From positions 8,465,256 through 8,529,255 of the forward strand of contig JASKMD010000006.1 in the NCBI GenBank assembly GCA_030144725.1: 64,000 bases of DNA, in the 5' to 3' direction. How positions within the stretch are numbered: position 1 is the stretch's first letter; each line of letters starts with the position of its first letter. The translations under genes were made by a program, and so were the position numbers. Below the pieces are notes generated by a model that made no database searches, was not told the DNA's origin, and worked only from the letters and a program-made list of their open reading frames with translations. Source of the DNA: Haematococcus lacustris. Its lineage: Eukaryota > Chlorophyta > Chlorophyceae > Chlamydomonadales > Haematococcaceae. Below are positions 1-18,795 of the stretch, one piece after another.

Positions 1-5
1 TGCAG

Positions 6-9893
<9,888 letters not shown>

Positions 9894-10302
9894 AGTGTGA
9901 TACAGGGCGGGGTGGTGTGAGGTGGGGGCAGGGGGGTTAGGGGCCATAGGCAGCGACAGGCCTGCACAGCTTGATCCCAGCTTACAATGTCCCCTGTGGC
10001 TTAAACAGCTGGCTCAGCTCCAAATTCATAAGTTGCATGACACGTGACGTTGGCAGTAGGTGGTTGGATCGTATTGCTTGGCTCTAACTGGGCTGCAGCA
10101 CAGCATGCTACTGCCTGCAGCAGGTCTTGGCAGCACTGGCCCTCCCCCCCAGGCCCCTCACAAAGCATGCCCCAATTGCAGTCAGCATGGTACAACAGCC
10201 TGCTGAATGAAGGCTATGCAAGGCAGTAGGAGCTTTCGTCCCACACCTCGTCAGTGCGGACTCAGGCACAATGCGTGGACCATCCTGCCGATGATGTGCC
10301 TC
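9894..10302. other. Intergenic, no gene seen
   Basis: Region after the EAF1-like stop codon. No open frame here has splice signals or family resemblance. Confidence 0.4.
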
Positions 10303-11401
10303 GGGTCACCCCCGCCATTGGCTGCACCCCTGATAAAATCTTTCTGGTCTTTAAGAGTTTTCCAACGATTCCTGCGTAGGGCGGTGCAGCTCATCAAGGC
10401 GAAGCTAGCGAAATGCTCGGGCTAATGTGCATCTGTGCCGGGGCGGGCGGGGGTGCTGGAAGATTGGGTCGCGTTGTGCCGGGGTCAGCCTGCTTAGTGG
10501 GGCTGTGCTCGGCAAACAGCTATCGCGCTCAGCGGCCCAACTTTTCAACTTTTTGAATTTCTGTCGGGCGCAGGACCTCCCTTGACATGTGTTCTAGTGC
10601 TAATGCTAGTGCTGATGATGTGCTTGAGAGTGCTGGTATGTCTTGTGGGCTGTCCCTGCAATTCAACAGCGTGCGGCTCGTGTCACGTGAAACCATGTCA
10701 AATTCTCATGAAATGGGCACTTTTCCGGCCGTTCTCACTGTCCAACCAGGGCGGCAGGATGTGAACTGCCAGTTCTGTGCGGCTCCTTGTGTGGGCTTCT
10801 ATCGTGTAATCAGGACATAAACGCGTTGTGTTCATGTTTGGGCCGTTTGTGATGCTCCAAAGTAGACCCTCACGTCCAACCCAGTGGCTGTGCCCCCATG
10901 CAGGGGCGGTGGTGGCAGGCAGGAAGGGCTGGATGGCAGTGGCTGGGTTGGACTAGACTGAGCTTGTTGCGCTGGCCTAGGCTGAGGGGAAGGGGGCGCG
11001 ATTGCCAGCAATAGGCGTTGGTGGGCACCCACCACAGCTGAGTAGGGCAGCCCAGGGATGCGCAATGCCCTGCCATACATACACACATGCATCCCACAAT
11101 GGTTTGTGGGAGGTGAGGTGGGTGGGTGCTTGGGAGGGCATGCATGGGAACTGCGTACCTTGGCAAGGGCGCTAGTGTTGTGTCCTGGCGTGGGCGCTTC
11201 AAAAGGGGTGACCTGAGGGACTCAGGGACGTGGGGAGAGCATGGAGGATGGTCTGGGAGGGGGTGGTTGGTGCTGACACCCTGCTGGTCTGCAGCCTCTT
11301 GCAGCTGCTTCTCCACATGCTGCTGCTTCAGTAGCAGGTCTGCATGCTGCTGCTGCAACAATGTTGTTGGCTCCAGCTTCTGCTGCACATGGCGTTGCAT
11401 T

Positions 11402-12125
11402 TCACCTGCACTTTGTCCTCACCTGTTGCTGCAACCTGTTAAGCTGCTGCTGCTGCTGCAGGTGGTGCTGCTGCTCAGCCACGTGTTGCTCCCTCAGCTG
11501 CAGGTCTGCCTGCTGCTGCTGCAGCTGGTGGTGTTGCTGAGCCACATGCTGCTCCCTCAGCTGCAGGTCCGCCTGCTGCTGCTGCACCTGTTGCTGCTGC
11601 TGAGCCACCTGCTGCTCCCTCTGCTGCATGTCTGCCTGCTGCTGCTGCAGCTGGTGTTGCTGCTCAGCCAACTGCTGCTCCCTCAGGTGCATGTCTGCCT
11701 GCTGCTGCTGCAGCTGCTGTTGCTGCTCAGCCACCTGCTGCTCCTTACGTTGAAGTTCATCCTGCTGCAGGTCCTGCAGCTGTTGCTTGTAGATGTTGCA
11801 AGCGTTGGGTGTCAGTAGCTTGTTGCTCCCTCTGCTGCAGTTCAGGCTGCAGCTGGTGCAACTGTGCCTCATAAGCACGAGCATCAGCCTGTGCCTGGGC
11901 CTCAGCCTCATAAGCACCAGCATCAGCCTCATAAGCACCAGCCTCATCAGCACCAGCCTCATCAGCCTCATAAGCACCAGCATCAGCCTGTGCCTGGGTC
12001 TCAGCCTCAGCAGCACCAGCCTGGGCCTTGGCTTCAGCCTCAGCAGCCCTGCGCTGTGCCATAACCTCCCTCGCTTTTTGCGCACCGGCACATCTAGCCA
12101 TCACCCCCCTTTTCTTGGTAACCAT
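11402..12125 (-). pseudogene. Coiled-coil protein of element A, frameshifted
   Basis: The frame starts at ATG 12125 with MVTKKRG, is basic and Ala/Glu-rich, and then becomes Gln-rich. The paralogue at 13232-13693 shows the intended frame. Relative to it, copy A has one extra base near 11787-11788, which moves the reading frame; the original frame stops at 11757. In the other frame, from about 11757 down to 11447, the protein has five 21-residue repeats (for example EQQLAEQQHQLQQQQADMQQR). Twenty-one residues is exactly three heptads, so a long regular coiled coil is expected. The unit is 63 bases in DNA. A splice acceptor (TGTGCAG) just upstream of the ATG suggests this is an internal or second exon. 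Function is not recognised. Confidence 0.5.
11447..11757 (-). repeat. 63-bp coding minisatellite (five units)
   Basis: The CTCCCT-containing word recurs at 63-base spacing (for example 11484 and 11547). Each unit encodes a 21-residue Gln-rich heptad block. Confidence 0.85.
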
Positions 12126-13016
12126 GGCGTTTACAGGCCTGCACAACGGCAAACACTTCTCACAGCTCAGTGTCTGCATGTTTTTCACTAATTCTTGCCG
12201 TTCGTGGTTGCTCAGAAGCCACAAGCACCAGTAATCAGGAACTCTTGAGCAACCTAAAAATGGCTGCAACATGTGGACTGAACCTGTTTTCAGCGACAAT
12301 CCGCAATCGCGGTCACGCTCCCAACCCACAATGCCATCGACCTGCAGAGGCGCCGTTTGATGACAAAAGGTGACACTTTGGAGCGGGGGGCAAGGAAGCA
12401 GGCCGGGAAGCAGCAGGTGAGCTTGGGAGTGGGTCTCGATTCGTGCTAGGACGTTGCAGCACTGATGCGTGCTAACCTGAAAAGTTGGCATGTCCAGTCA
12501 GGATGCGCCATTCACGCCGCTCTGGGTCAAGGCTGCCTAATGCCGTCGCTAAATGTGTCTGCGACGCTCCAGAACACGTCGCGTGTTGGGGGCCAGCCAC
12601 CCGGCAAACCGCTGGAGCTGTCTGCACTCTATTCGGGCCATCGCCAGCTCATCGCACAAATCGGCAGCCTCATCCGTGCAGAGATGAGCAAGTTTTTATC
12701 TCATGAGCCATGGGGGTGCAGCCAATGGCGGGGGTGACCCTCGGGCTTAGCCGGCCAGCTGTCCCGGATTGTGTGAGAGCAGTGTGAAGGGAACGGTGGG
12801 CGCTTTACAACGCCGCCAGAGATGCTGGTCAAGGCAGCGTTCCACATCTAGGGTTTATGCATTCGATCTTAGCCTACTATGACGGTGTGACATGGTACCT
12901 GCGACACCGAGCGCCGAACTCAGTATCCACACTTGTCTCCCAAAGCATGCCAGATTCAGTGGGCTAGGTTATTGATCCTTTACAACAAACTGCGCGCACG
13001 CAGCCAGATTTTCATG

Positions 13017-13247
13017 CCTCGGTCACTGAAAACACGCTCCAGGAGTTTTGAGGCTTACGAATGTTGACAGCACGGAACCATCGCTTCTGACACGTGCTCA
13101 AGTAAGCAACCTGGCACAGGTGTGAATCATTGAAGCAACGTCGTTGGCAACCATCTCCTGTCGCCTCATTATGCTCAAGAGCACATTGCCCCTACTCCAT
13201 GCATACTCTGTCTTCAGGCCGCAAGCCTCGGTCACTGAAAACACGCT
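13017..13247. repeat. Short repeat X flanking the first 174-bp repeat copy
   Basis: The 22-base word beginning CCTCGGTCACTG occurs at 13017-13038 and again at 13226-13247. It brackets the repeat at 13051-13224 and runs directly into the coiled-coil coding part of element B. Confidence 0.8.
13051..13224 (+). repeat. 174-bp direct repeat, copy 1
   Basis: Identical by eye to 14198-14371. The two copies flank element B. Confidence 0.93.
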
Positions 13248-13693
13248 TTGAAGCTCTGCAGCTGGTGCTTCCGCTCTGTCAGATCCTGCTCCCTCCGGCT
13301 AAGGTCCACCTGCTGCTGCTGCAGCTGGTGCTGCCGCTGAGTTAACTGATGCTCCCATTGCAGCAGAGCTGCCCGCTGCTGCGCCACCAAATCAGCAAGT
13401 TGCTGCTCCTTGCGCTGAAGCTCACTTCGCTGGAGGTCCTGGAGTTGTTGCTGTAGTTGCTGCATGCGCTGGTTGTGAGCAAGTTGTAGCTCCCTGTGCT
13501 GCAGGTCTGCCTGTAGCTGGTGCAACTGCGCACCAGCAACAGCCTGGGCCTGAGCCTCAGCAGCAATAACCCCTGCTTGCGCCCCAATCTCAATGGGACC
13601 AGCAGCCTCTGCAGCCCTCCGCTGTGCCGTAACCTCCCTCGCTTTCTGCACATTGGCACAGTTAGCCTTCACTCCCCTTTTCTTGTCAACCAT
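13232..13693 (-). CDS. Coiled-coil protein of element B (intact frame)
   Basis: Open from ATG 13693 (MVDKKRGVKAN) to a stop at 13232, about 153 residues. It has a basic N-terminus (KKRG, QKAREVTAQRR), an Ala-rich spacer, then a Gln/Leu heptad region from about residue 60 to the end, predicted to be coiled coil. It aligns along its length with the frameshifted copy at 11402-12125. The upstream TGTGCAG acceptor is conserved in both copies, so the true protein may begin in an upstream exon. A candidate exon lies at about 13965-14140 on the same strand, where copy B is open and copy A has stops. No known family recognised; probably encoded by a repeated element. Confidence 0.45.
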   Translation of the reverse strand: MVDKKRGVKANCANVQKAREVTAQRRAAEAAGPIEIGAQAGVIAAEAQAQAVAGAQLHQLQADLQHRELQLAHNQRMQQLQQQLQDLQRSELQRKEQQLADLVAQQRAALLQWEHQLTQRQHQLQQQQVDLSRREQDLTERKHQLQSFKACFQ

Positions 13694-14194
13694 GGCTTTC
13701 ACTAGCCTGCACAAACGCAAACATAGTTATCAGCTCAGTCCCTTCATGTTTCTGACTAAATTTTACTGCCCATTGTTGCTCGGGAGCCACAGGCACCAAT
13801 GCGTTCAGCATCTTGTGCAACCTATAATTCGACGGCTTGCACCTGCCAGCAATCCGGCGTCGCAGTCATGCCCCTAGCTTGGGAAAGGGTCTCAATGCGT
13901 GCTGTGACGTAGCAACACTGTTGCGCGCCGACCTGAAAACTTGCAATGTCCAGTCACGATGCGAATTCACTCCGAGCTGGGTCCAGGCTGCCTAAAGCAG
14001 TTACTAGGAGTGTCTACGAGGCCCAAGAACACGTCGCATGTTGGGGGCCAGCTACCCGGCAAATCGTTGGGACTGGCAGCACACTCGTCAGGCCACAAGC
14101 AGCCCATCGCACCAATCGGCGGCTTCATCCGTGCAAAAATGAGTTAGATGTTATGTCTTGAGCCATGGGGGTGCAGCCAATGGCGGGGGTGACC
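13248..14194 (-). mobile_element. Element B: left-truncated relative of element A
   Basis: Shares with element A the coiled-coil frame, the block at 13930-14150 (matching 12480-12700) and 27 bases of the right inverted end at 14168-14194. The left half and left inverted end are missing. Confidence 0.5.
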
Positions 14195-14197
14195 TTC

Positions 14198-14371
14198 AGG
14201 CTTACGAATGTTGACAGCACGGAACCATCGCTTCTGACACGTGCTCAAGTAAGCAACCTGGCACAGGTGTGAATCATTGAAGCAACGTCGTTGGCAACCA
14301 TCTCCTGTCGCCTCATTATGCTCAAGAGCACATTGCCCCTACTCCATGCATACTCTGTCTTCAGGCCGCAA
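14198..14371 (+). repeat. 174-bp direct repeat, copy 2
   Basis: Second copy of 13051-13224, identical by eye, directly after the right end of element B. Confidence 0.93.
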
Positions 14372-14717
14372 AAACCTCATTGCAGCCCATGCACCACTCT
14401 GCGACAGCAGCTCGAAGCATGTCAGAGGCTGTGGGCTACTTGGATGGCTGACTCAACTGGGCAGTATTGCCACCTTGTGACAGCTAGCACTGAGGAGAGG
14501 TCCACACACACCTTCTGCTACCACCCTGCCTCACTCAGGCCCCAGGCAGCTGATGCCTACTGCAAGCTACAACAGCAGCTGGGTGTAGGCGCTGTCACAC
14601 TGTCAACCTCCTGCATCTCATGCCCAGCCTGCTTGACAGGTCACACCCACTGCTTGCCAGCATGCTGTAATGCCCAATTCAGAGAAGCTGGGAAGAGTCC
14701 AGCCTTGCTTGTTGGGT

Positions 14718-15234
14718 TTACTGCTTGTTGGGGCCCTTCTTGCCAAAGCCGACAACTGCAGGCACAGATGAGTGAGCAAGGCAGCAAGATCACCACATGA
14801 GCTGCACCATTCTGTGCTCTGTGTACTTGAGCACCGTAACATGGTCTCCTGATTGCAAGTCGCTCGAGTTGGTGGGTTGCCAGGGTCTTTTTCAATACTT
14901 TGCAAATGGTGGCAACAACTCACCGACGTTGACGAATCGCCTAATGTACTTAATGCGCTTCATAGCACGTCCCTTGGGCTTTTTCTTCTTGTCCTGCTTG
15001 GGCACCTTCGGCGTCTGGCCTCGCACTTTACCGGCACGCGCCAAGGAGCCGTGAACCTTGCCTGCGAGCGGCAGTTCAGCAGATCCCAAATGCGGCTGCC
15101 AGGCTCGCAAGGGACTTGGCGGGTGACGGCTGTTGTTTGCTGGACGCCGCCCTAGTCAAGCTACCGCGATTCCTGCTTGTCTGCTCGTGTACACTGCCTC
15201 TGCTCTGGCACTGGCCTTTAAATCACTTACCCAT
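14718..15234 (-). CDS. RPS30: 40S ribosomal protein eS30 (RPS30)
   Basis: Small-subunit ribosomal protein, 59 residues. Three coding exons on the minus strand: 15231-15234 (only ATG plus one base, donor GTAAGTG), 14924-15061 and 14718-14755 (stop TAA). Phases fit exactly. The protein reads [16 protein letters not shown], then [29 protein letters not shown]. This is the full eS30 signature: basic, with a KKKK core and a VVGFGKK C-terminus. The start right before GKVHG shows the plant-type gene without the N-terminal ubiquitin-like (FUBI) fusion known in animals. The 4-base first coding exon is unusual but supported by frame, donor and family start. Normal length is 59-62 residues, so the gene looks intact. 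Confidence 0.93.
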
Positions 15235-15982
15235 AATGCCTTAGTTGCGATGAGCACAAGCTAGAAAGGCGAAGTGCAGCAAACTGTGGCGACTTCCGCC
15301 GGTGCATGGTGCATGGGCGTGGAAAGCAGGCCAGTAGGAAAACAGATGGCACCTATCCCAGTATTGTTTGGACGTCTTTATGTAAAGGGGATAGGATCAG
15401 ATACTCAGCCCCTCGTACAAAGGATATAGAGTCAGTTAGACAAGATATATTTTGCAAAGTGCACCGACCACCATTTGCTACCGCGGATACACAGCATTGC
15501 TCAGCGTACTCAACTTAAGTGTCCCCTGCACCAGTGGGTCTGCACTGCCTGAACGCCCACGAGCCAGCCACCACTCTCCCACTAGCCCACATGCTGCTCA
15601 GCAAATTAGTGCACACTAGTGCACAGATCGGGCTGGGCTGGGCTGGGCTGGGCTGGACAGGGCTGGGTTGCAAGTAAAGAAGAAGGCTTCCCCCGATACA
15701 GTCCCCGCGGTCCTGTATCGTACAGAAACGGGAATCTTCAGGAAACTGTGTCTGTCAGTCTGCAACTCTGTATAGGCACTTAGCACTGGGGCACTGGGCA
15801 TTGCCCTGCCCTGGACCTCATCGAAACCGGAGCATGCACAGCATGTGTGACAACATGTGCTAAGGATTCCAAGCACTGCCGTCGCGTAGCGTTGGTATTG
15901 CTTATGGCGAGAAAGAGAAGACGTTCCGGTGTGGGTGTGCCTAGGCCTGCGTTGGCAACCTAGCAGCCAGAACTTGCCATCT
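15235..15982. other. Intergenic region upstream of RPS30
   Basis: Holds the presumed RPS30 promoter and 5' UTR and a short GGGCT repeat at about 15629-15660. Nothing else recognised. Confidence 0.4.
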
Positions 15983-16399
15983 ATGCACAATTCGATGGAA
16001 GAGCTGTCCGAGAGGCCCGCGCTGCCCGCGACAGAGATAGAAAACCATGATCAACCTCCAGCCCCATGCCCTTCTCCCCCCGCCCGCCCACCTCCCGCGG
16101 AGTTGTGCTTTGAGCTGCCCTATGAGCAGGACACGCAGGTGACAAGCAGAAAACGCAGCGCTGCGACGCAGCGGCAGGCCGAACAGGCACCAGATGTGCT
16201 TGGGATGATGTATCGGATTAAGGGGCCGTTTCGTTACCGGCTTTGCGTCCCGCGCGATCGACGGCGCGGAGCTCACCAAAAGCCGCCATGGCTAGCTGTT
16301 TTTACAAAGGGCATGGTTGTGGAGATCGCCGCTGTAAGCGCTGCTGCAAGCGACGAACCCGCACACGCACATGGCGATGGGAGGCATTGGGTCGGCTGA
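15983..16399 (+). CDS. Hypothetical protein, uncertain
   Basis: Open frame from ATG 15983 (MHNSMEELSERP) to TGA 16399, 138 residues. It has a Pro-rich stretch, a basic patch (SRKRSAATQRQ) and a mixed-composition second half (GPFRYRLCVPRDRRR, WLAVFTKG). Codon content is less GC-extreme than neighbouring exons. No family recognised, no introns needed. It could be a real short gene divergent from RPS30, a fragment of a mobile element, or a chance ORF. Confidence 0.3.
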   Translation: MHNSMEELSERPALPATEIENHDQPPAPCPSPPARPPPAELCFELPYEQDTQVTSRKRSAATQRQAEQAPDVLGMMYRIKGPFRYRLCVPRDRRRGAHQKPPWLAVFTKGMVVEIAAVSAAASDEPAHAHGDGRHWVG

Positions 16400-16700
16400 T
16401 GACGAAGAGCTCGACCATGTGTGACGTCCTGGCGGGTCATCGTAAAAACGTTCTTCCCTCAAAATTTGAATTCACCCGGGCGACTACCTACAGCCCACTG
16501 CCTTCGCCACAGTCCAACGATGGCTGTGCCACCCCTGACATCGCCAATGGCAGCTTTCTGCTGACCAGCTGCGTATCTGCATTCGCCCCGGGACCACCCC
16601 CATGCACGCCCTAAGCCTCCCTCACAGCCCGCACAGCCCGCAGCTGCTGCCCCCCAGCCTGTGCCCGCCACCTGTGCGTGTCCGGCTGCCGTCAGCGAGC

Positions 16701-17721
16701 CTATGATAGGATTCCAAAGCTGGCAGCGGCCACCATCTTGCGCGCAGCCCACCCCCACAGCCGCAGCCGCCAGCTCCCTCCTCGCCGCCGACTGCTGGTC
16801 AGGCGCGTCTGCCGCCCCTCGCCTTGCCGCTCCTCCTGCCCCAGCAGCCCTTGGCCCTGGCTCTGGGGCAGGCCCAGCAGACTCCCCTCTGGCCCAGCCG
16901 CCCCTGTTGCCCGGGCAGCAGAGAGGCTGTGGGGCAGCCCAGCTGCACCAGCAGGGGTGGGGTGGGAGGTGGGGGGGCGGGGCGGGGTCAGGTGCTGGGT
17001 GTAGAACTCAGCTCTGGGGCTGTAGCATTGCAGGAGGGGGTACCGCCGCCGCAGGGCCGCCACCTGGGCAAGGGGGTGGCAGGGGTAAGGTCAGGACAGT
17101 GTGAGTCGGGTCGGGTCGGGTCGGGTCGGGTCGGGTCGGGTCGGGTCGGGTCGGGTCGGGTCGGGTCGGGTCGGGTCGGGGCGGGGCGGGTGCGCGGGCC
17201 GGGGGGGGGGGGGGGGGGGGGGTGAGCAAAGGTGTCGCGGGGTCAGGCATTGGGTTCAGGCCCAGTCCACGTATTCAGGGTAGGTGTCCCCCTGCTGTCC
17301 CCTGCTGCTGCCCCCCCCTGCTGCTGCCCCCTCCTCCTCCTGGCCTCACCTGCCGCTTGCTCATGCGAGTGAACCCCAGGTGATGCTGCCACAGCTCCGT
17401 CCGGGCCGCCGCCTGGTCCCGCGCAGCCTCTCGCCACGCCATGCGCTCCGCATGCCCAGCCTGCCTCCCCCCTGCTGGCCCCTGCCCCACCCCCTGCCCC
17501 TGCCCCTGCCCCTGTCCCAGCCCTTGATCTTCAAAGAAGCGTGCGGCTGCTGCTGCTATGTGGCTGCCACTGCTGCCGGGGGCACCTTCATCCACCACGG
17601 CCACCAGCTGGCGGGCAGCCCCGGAAGCTGCCAGGAAGGTGGACAGGCTGGTGAGCAGGGCGCGGGCATGGCCCTGGTGGCGCGCCTCCTCCCTGGTGGC
17701 CACCAGGTCCAGGCAGCAGAC
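16701..17721 (-). CDS. GNAT-fold domain protein (plant PHD/Jas type), 3' exons
   Basis: Two exons: 17350-17721 (acceptor CAG, donor GTGAGG, 124 codons) and 16701-17063 (acceptor CCCAG, stop at 16701). Phase is 0 at both joints. The first encodes LVATREEARHQGHARALL, a typical acetyl-CoA binding motif A of the GNAT fold (basic-x-x-Gly-x-Ala/Gly), then a strand with LVAVVDEG, then WQHHLGFTRMSK. This resembles the TW..FGF..M end of the acetyltransferase-like domain in plant PHD-finger nuclear proteins. A Gly/Gln-rich insertion separates the two halves of the domain. The second exon gives the last strand (RYPLLQCYSPRAEF) and a low-complexity tail. Upstream exons, including any PHD finger, lie in or beyond the N gap. 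The acetyltransferase-like fold is likely; catalytic activity is not shown. Confidence 0.55.
17105..17182. repeat. Pentanucleotide array (GGGTC)n
   Basis: About 15 perfect GGGTC units, followed by a poly-G run at 17201-17222. It lies in the intron between the two GNAT exons and is C-rich in that transcript. Confidence 0.97.
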
Positions 17722-17997
17722 CTGCAGGGGGCCAGGGGGGGAGGTAGGGGGGGGGGTTAAAACAAGGCTGTGAGTCAGGGGGTCAGGGGGGAGGGGGGGA
17801 AGGGAAGGGGGTGGCTACCACAAAATCACACGATACTGCACGCTGGTCGAAACGTCCATGTCCCAGTTTTCTTTTACTTCTAAACGACAGCCAAAACATT
17901 TTGTTTTGTTCGTGATTCATAATCATATGGCCCAAATTTACTTAGCAATATGTAGCGGAGCACTCCAGTGATTATCATGGCAGCACATCAGTCAGGA

Positions 17998-18497
17998 NNN
18001 NNNNNNNNNNNNNNNNNNNNNNNNNNNNNNNNNNNNNNNNNNNNNNNNNNNNNNNNNNNNNNNNNNNNNNNNNNNNNNNNNNNNNNNNNNNNNNNNNNNN
18101 NNNNNNNNNNNNNNNNNNNNNNNNNNNNNNNNNNNNNNNNNNNNNNNNNNNNNNNNNNNNNNNNNNNNNNNNNNNNNNNNNNNNNNNNNNNNNNNNNNNN
18201 NNNNNNNNNNNNNNNNNNNNNNNNNNNNNNNNNNNNNNNNNNNNNNNNNNNNNNNNNNNNNNNNNNNNNNNNNNNNNNNNNNNNNNNNNNNNNNNNNNNN
18301 NNNNNNNNNNNNNNNNNNNNNNNNNNNNNNNNNNNNNNNNNNNNNNNNNNNNNNNNNNNNNNNNNNNNNNNNNNNNNNNNNNNNNNNNNNNNNNNNNNNN
18401 NNNNNNNNNNNNNNNNNNNNNNNNNNNNNNNNNNNNNNNNNNNNNNNNNNNNNNNNNNNNNNNNNNNNNNNNNNNNNNNNNNNNNNNNNNNNNNNNN
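17998..18497. other. Assembly gap, 500 N
   Basis: Exactly 500 N, the same size as the second gap, so a fixed-size placeholder and not a measured length. It hides the 5' exons of the GNAT gene (leftward) and of the RavA-like gene (rightward). Confidence 1.
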
Positions 18498-18795
18498 AAG
18501 AGGGGGGAGGGGCAGGGGCAGGGCAGGGGCAGGGGCAGGGGCAGGAATGCAGTACCATATGCAGTGTCTACTCCGCCCTGACCCGTGTGCCCCCTCACCC
18601 CCCTTTTCTTCCTTACCTATGCTCCCCTAACTGACTTTTTCCCCTCCTGCCCCTGCTCTTGCTCACCCCCTCCTGCACCCCCCCCCTCCTGCACCCCCCC
18701 CCCTCCTGCAGCCCCCCCTCCTGCACCCCCCCCCCTCCTGCAAACCCCCCCCCCTCTCGCCCCTCCCCCACCCGGCTGTGCTGGCTGTCTTGCAG

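Larger units (their letters stand above)
10303..12740 (-). mobile_element. Element A: unit with 28-bp inverted ends carrying a coiled-coil gene
   Basis: Positions 10303-10330 and 12713-12740 are exact reverse complements over 28 bases, and inward similarity continues with gaps (TGATAAAA on the left, TGAGATAAAA on the right). Between them lies a minus-strand coiled-coil reading frame. A second copy of the right end and the coding part lies at 13248-14194 (element B). Terminal inverted repeats plus a repeated coding unit suggest a DNA transposon or transposon-like cassette. I see no clear target-site duplication and no transposase motif, so the superfamily is unknown. Confidence 0.5.

Noticed and set aside
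14291..14800. 169-codon plus-strand open frame
   Set aside because: Opposite the last exon of RPS30 and partly made of the 174-bp repeat; no family resemblance.
17968..18630. Open frames spanning the first N gap
   Set aside because: They consist of undetermined residues; the same holds for frames over 47942-48441.
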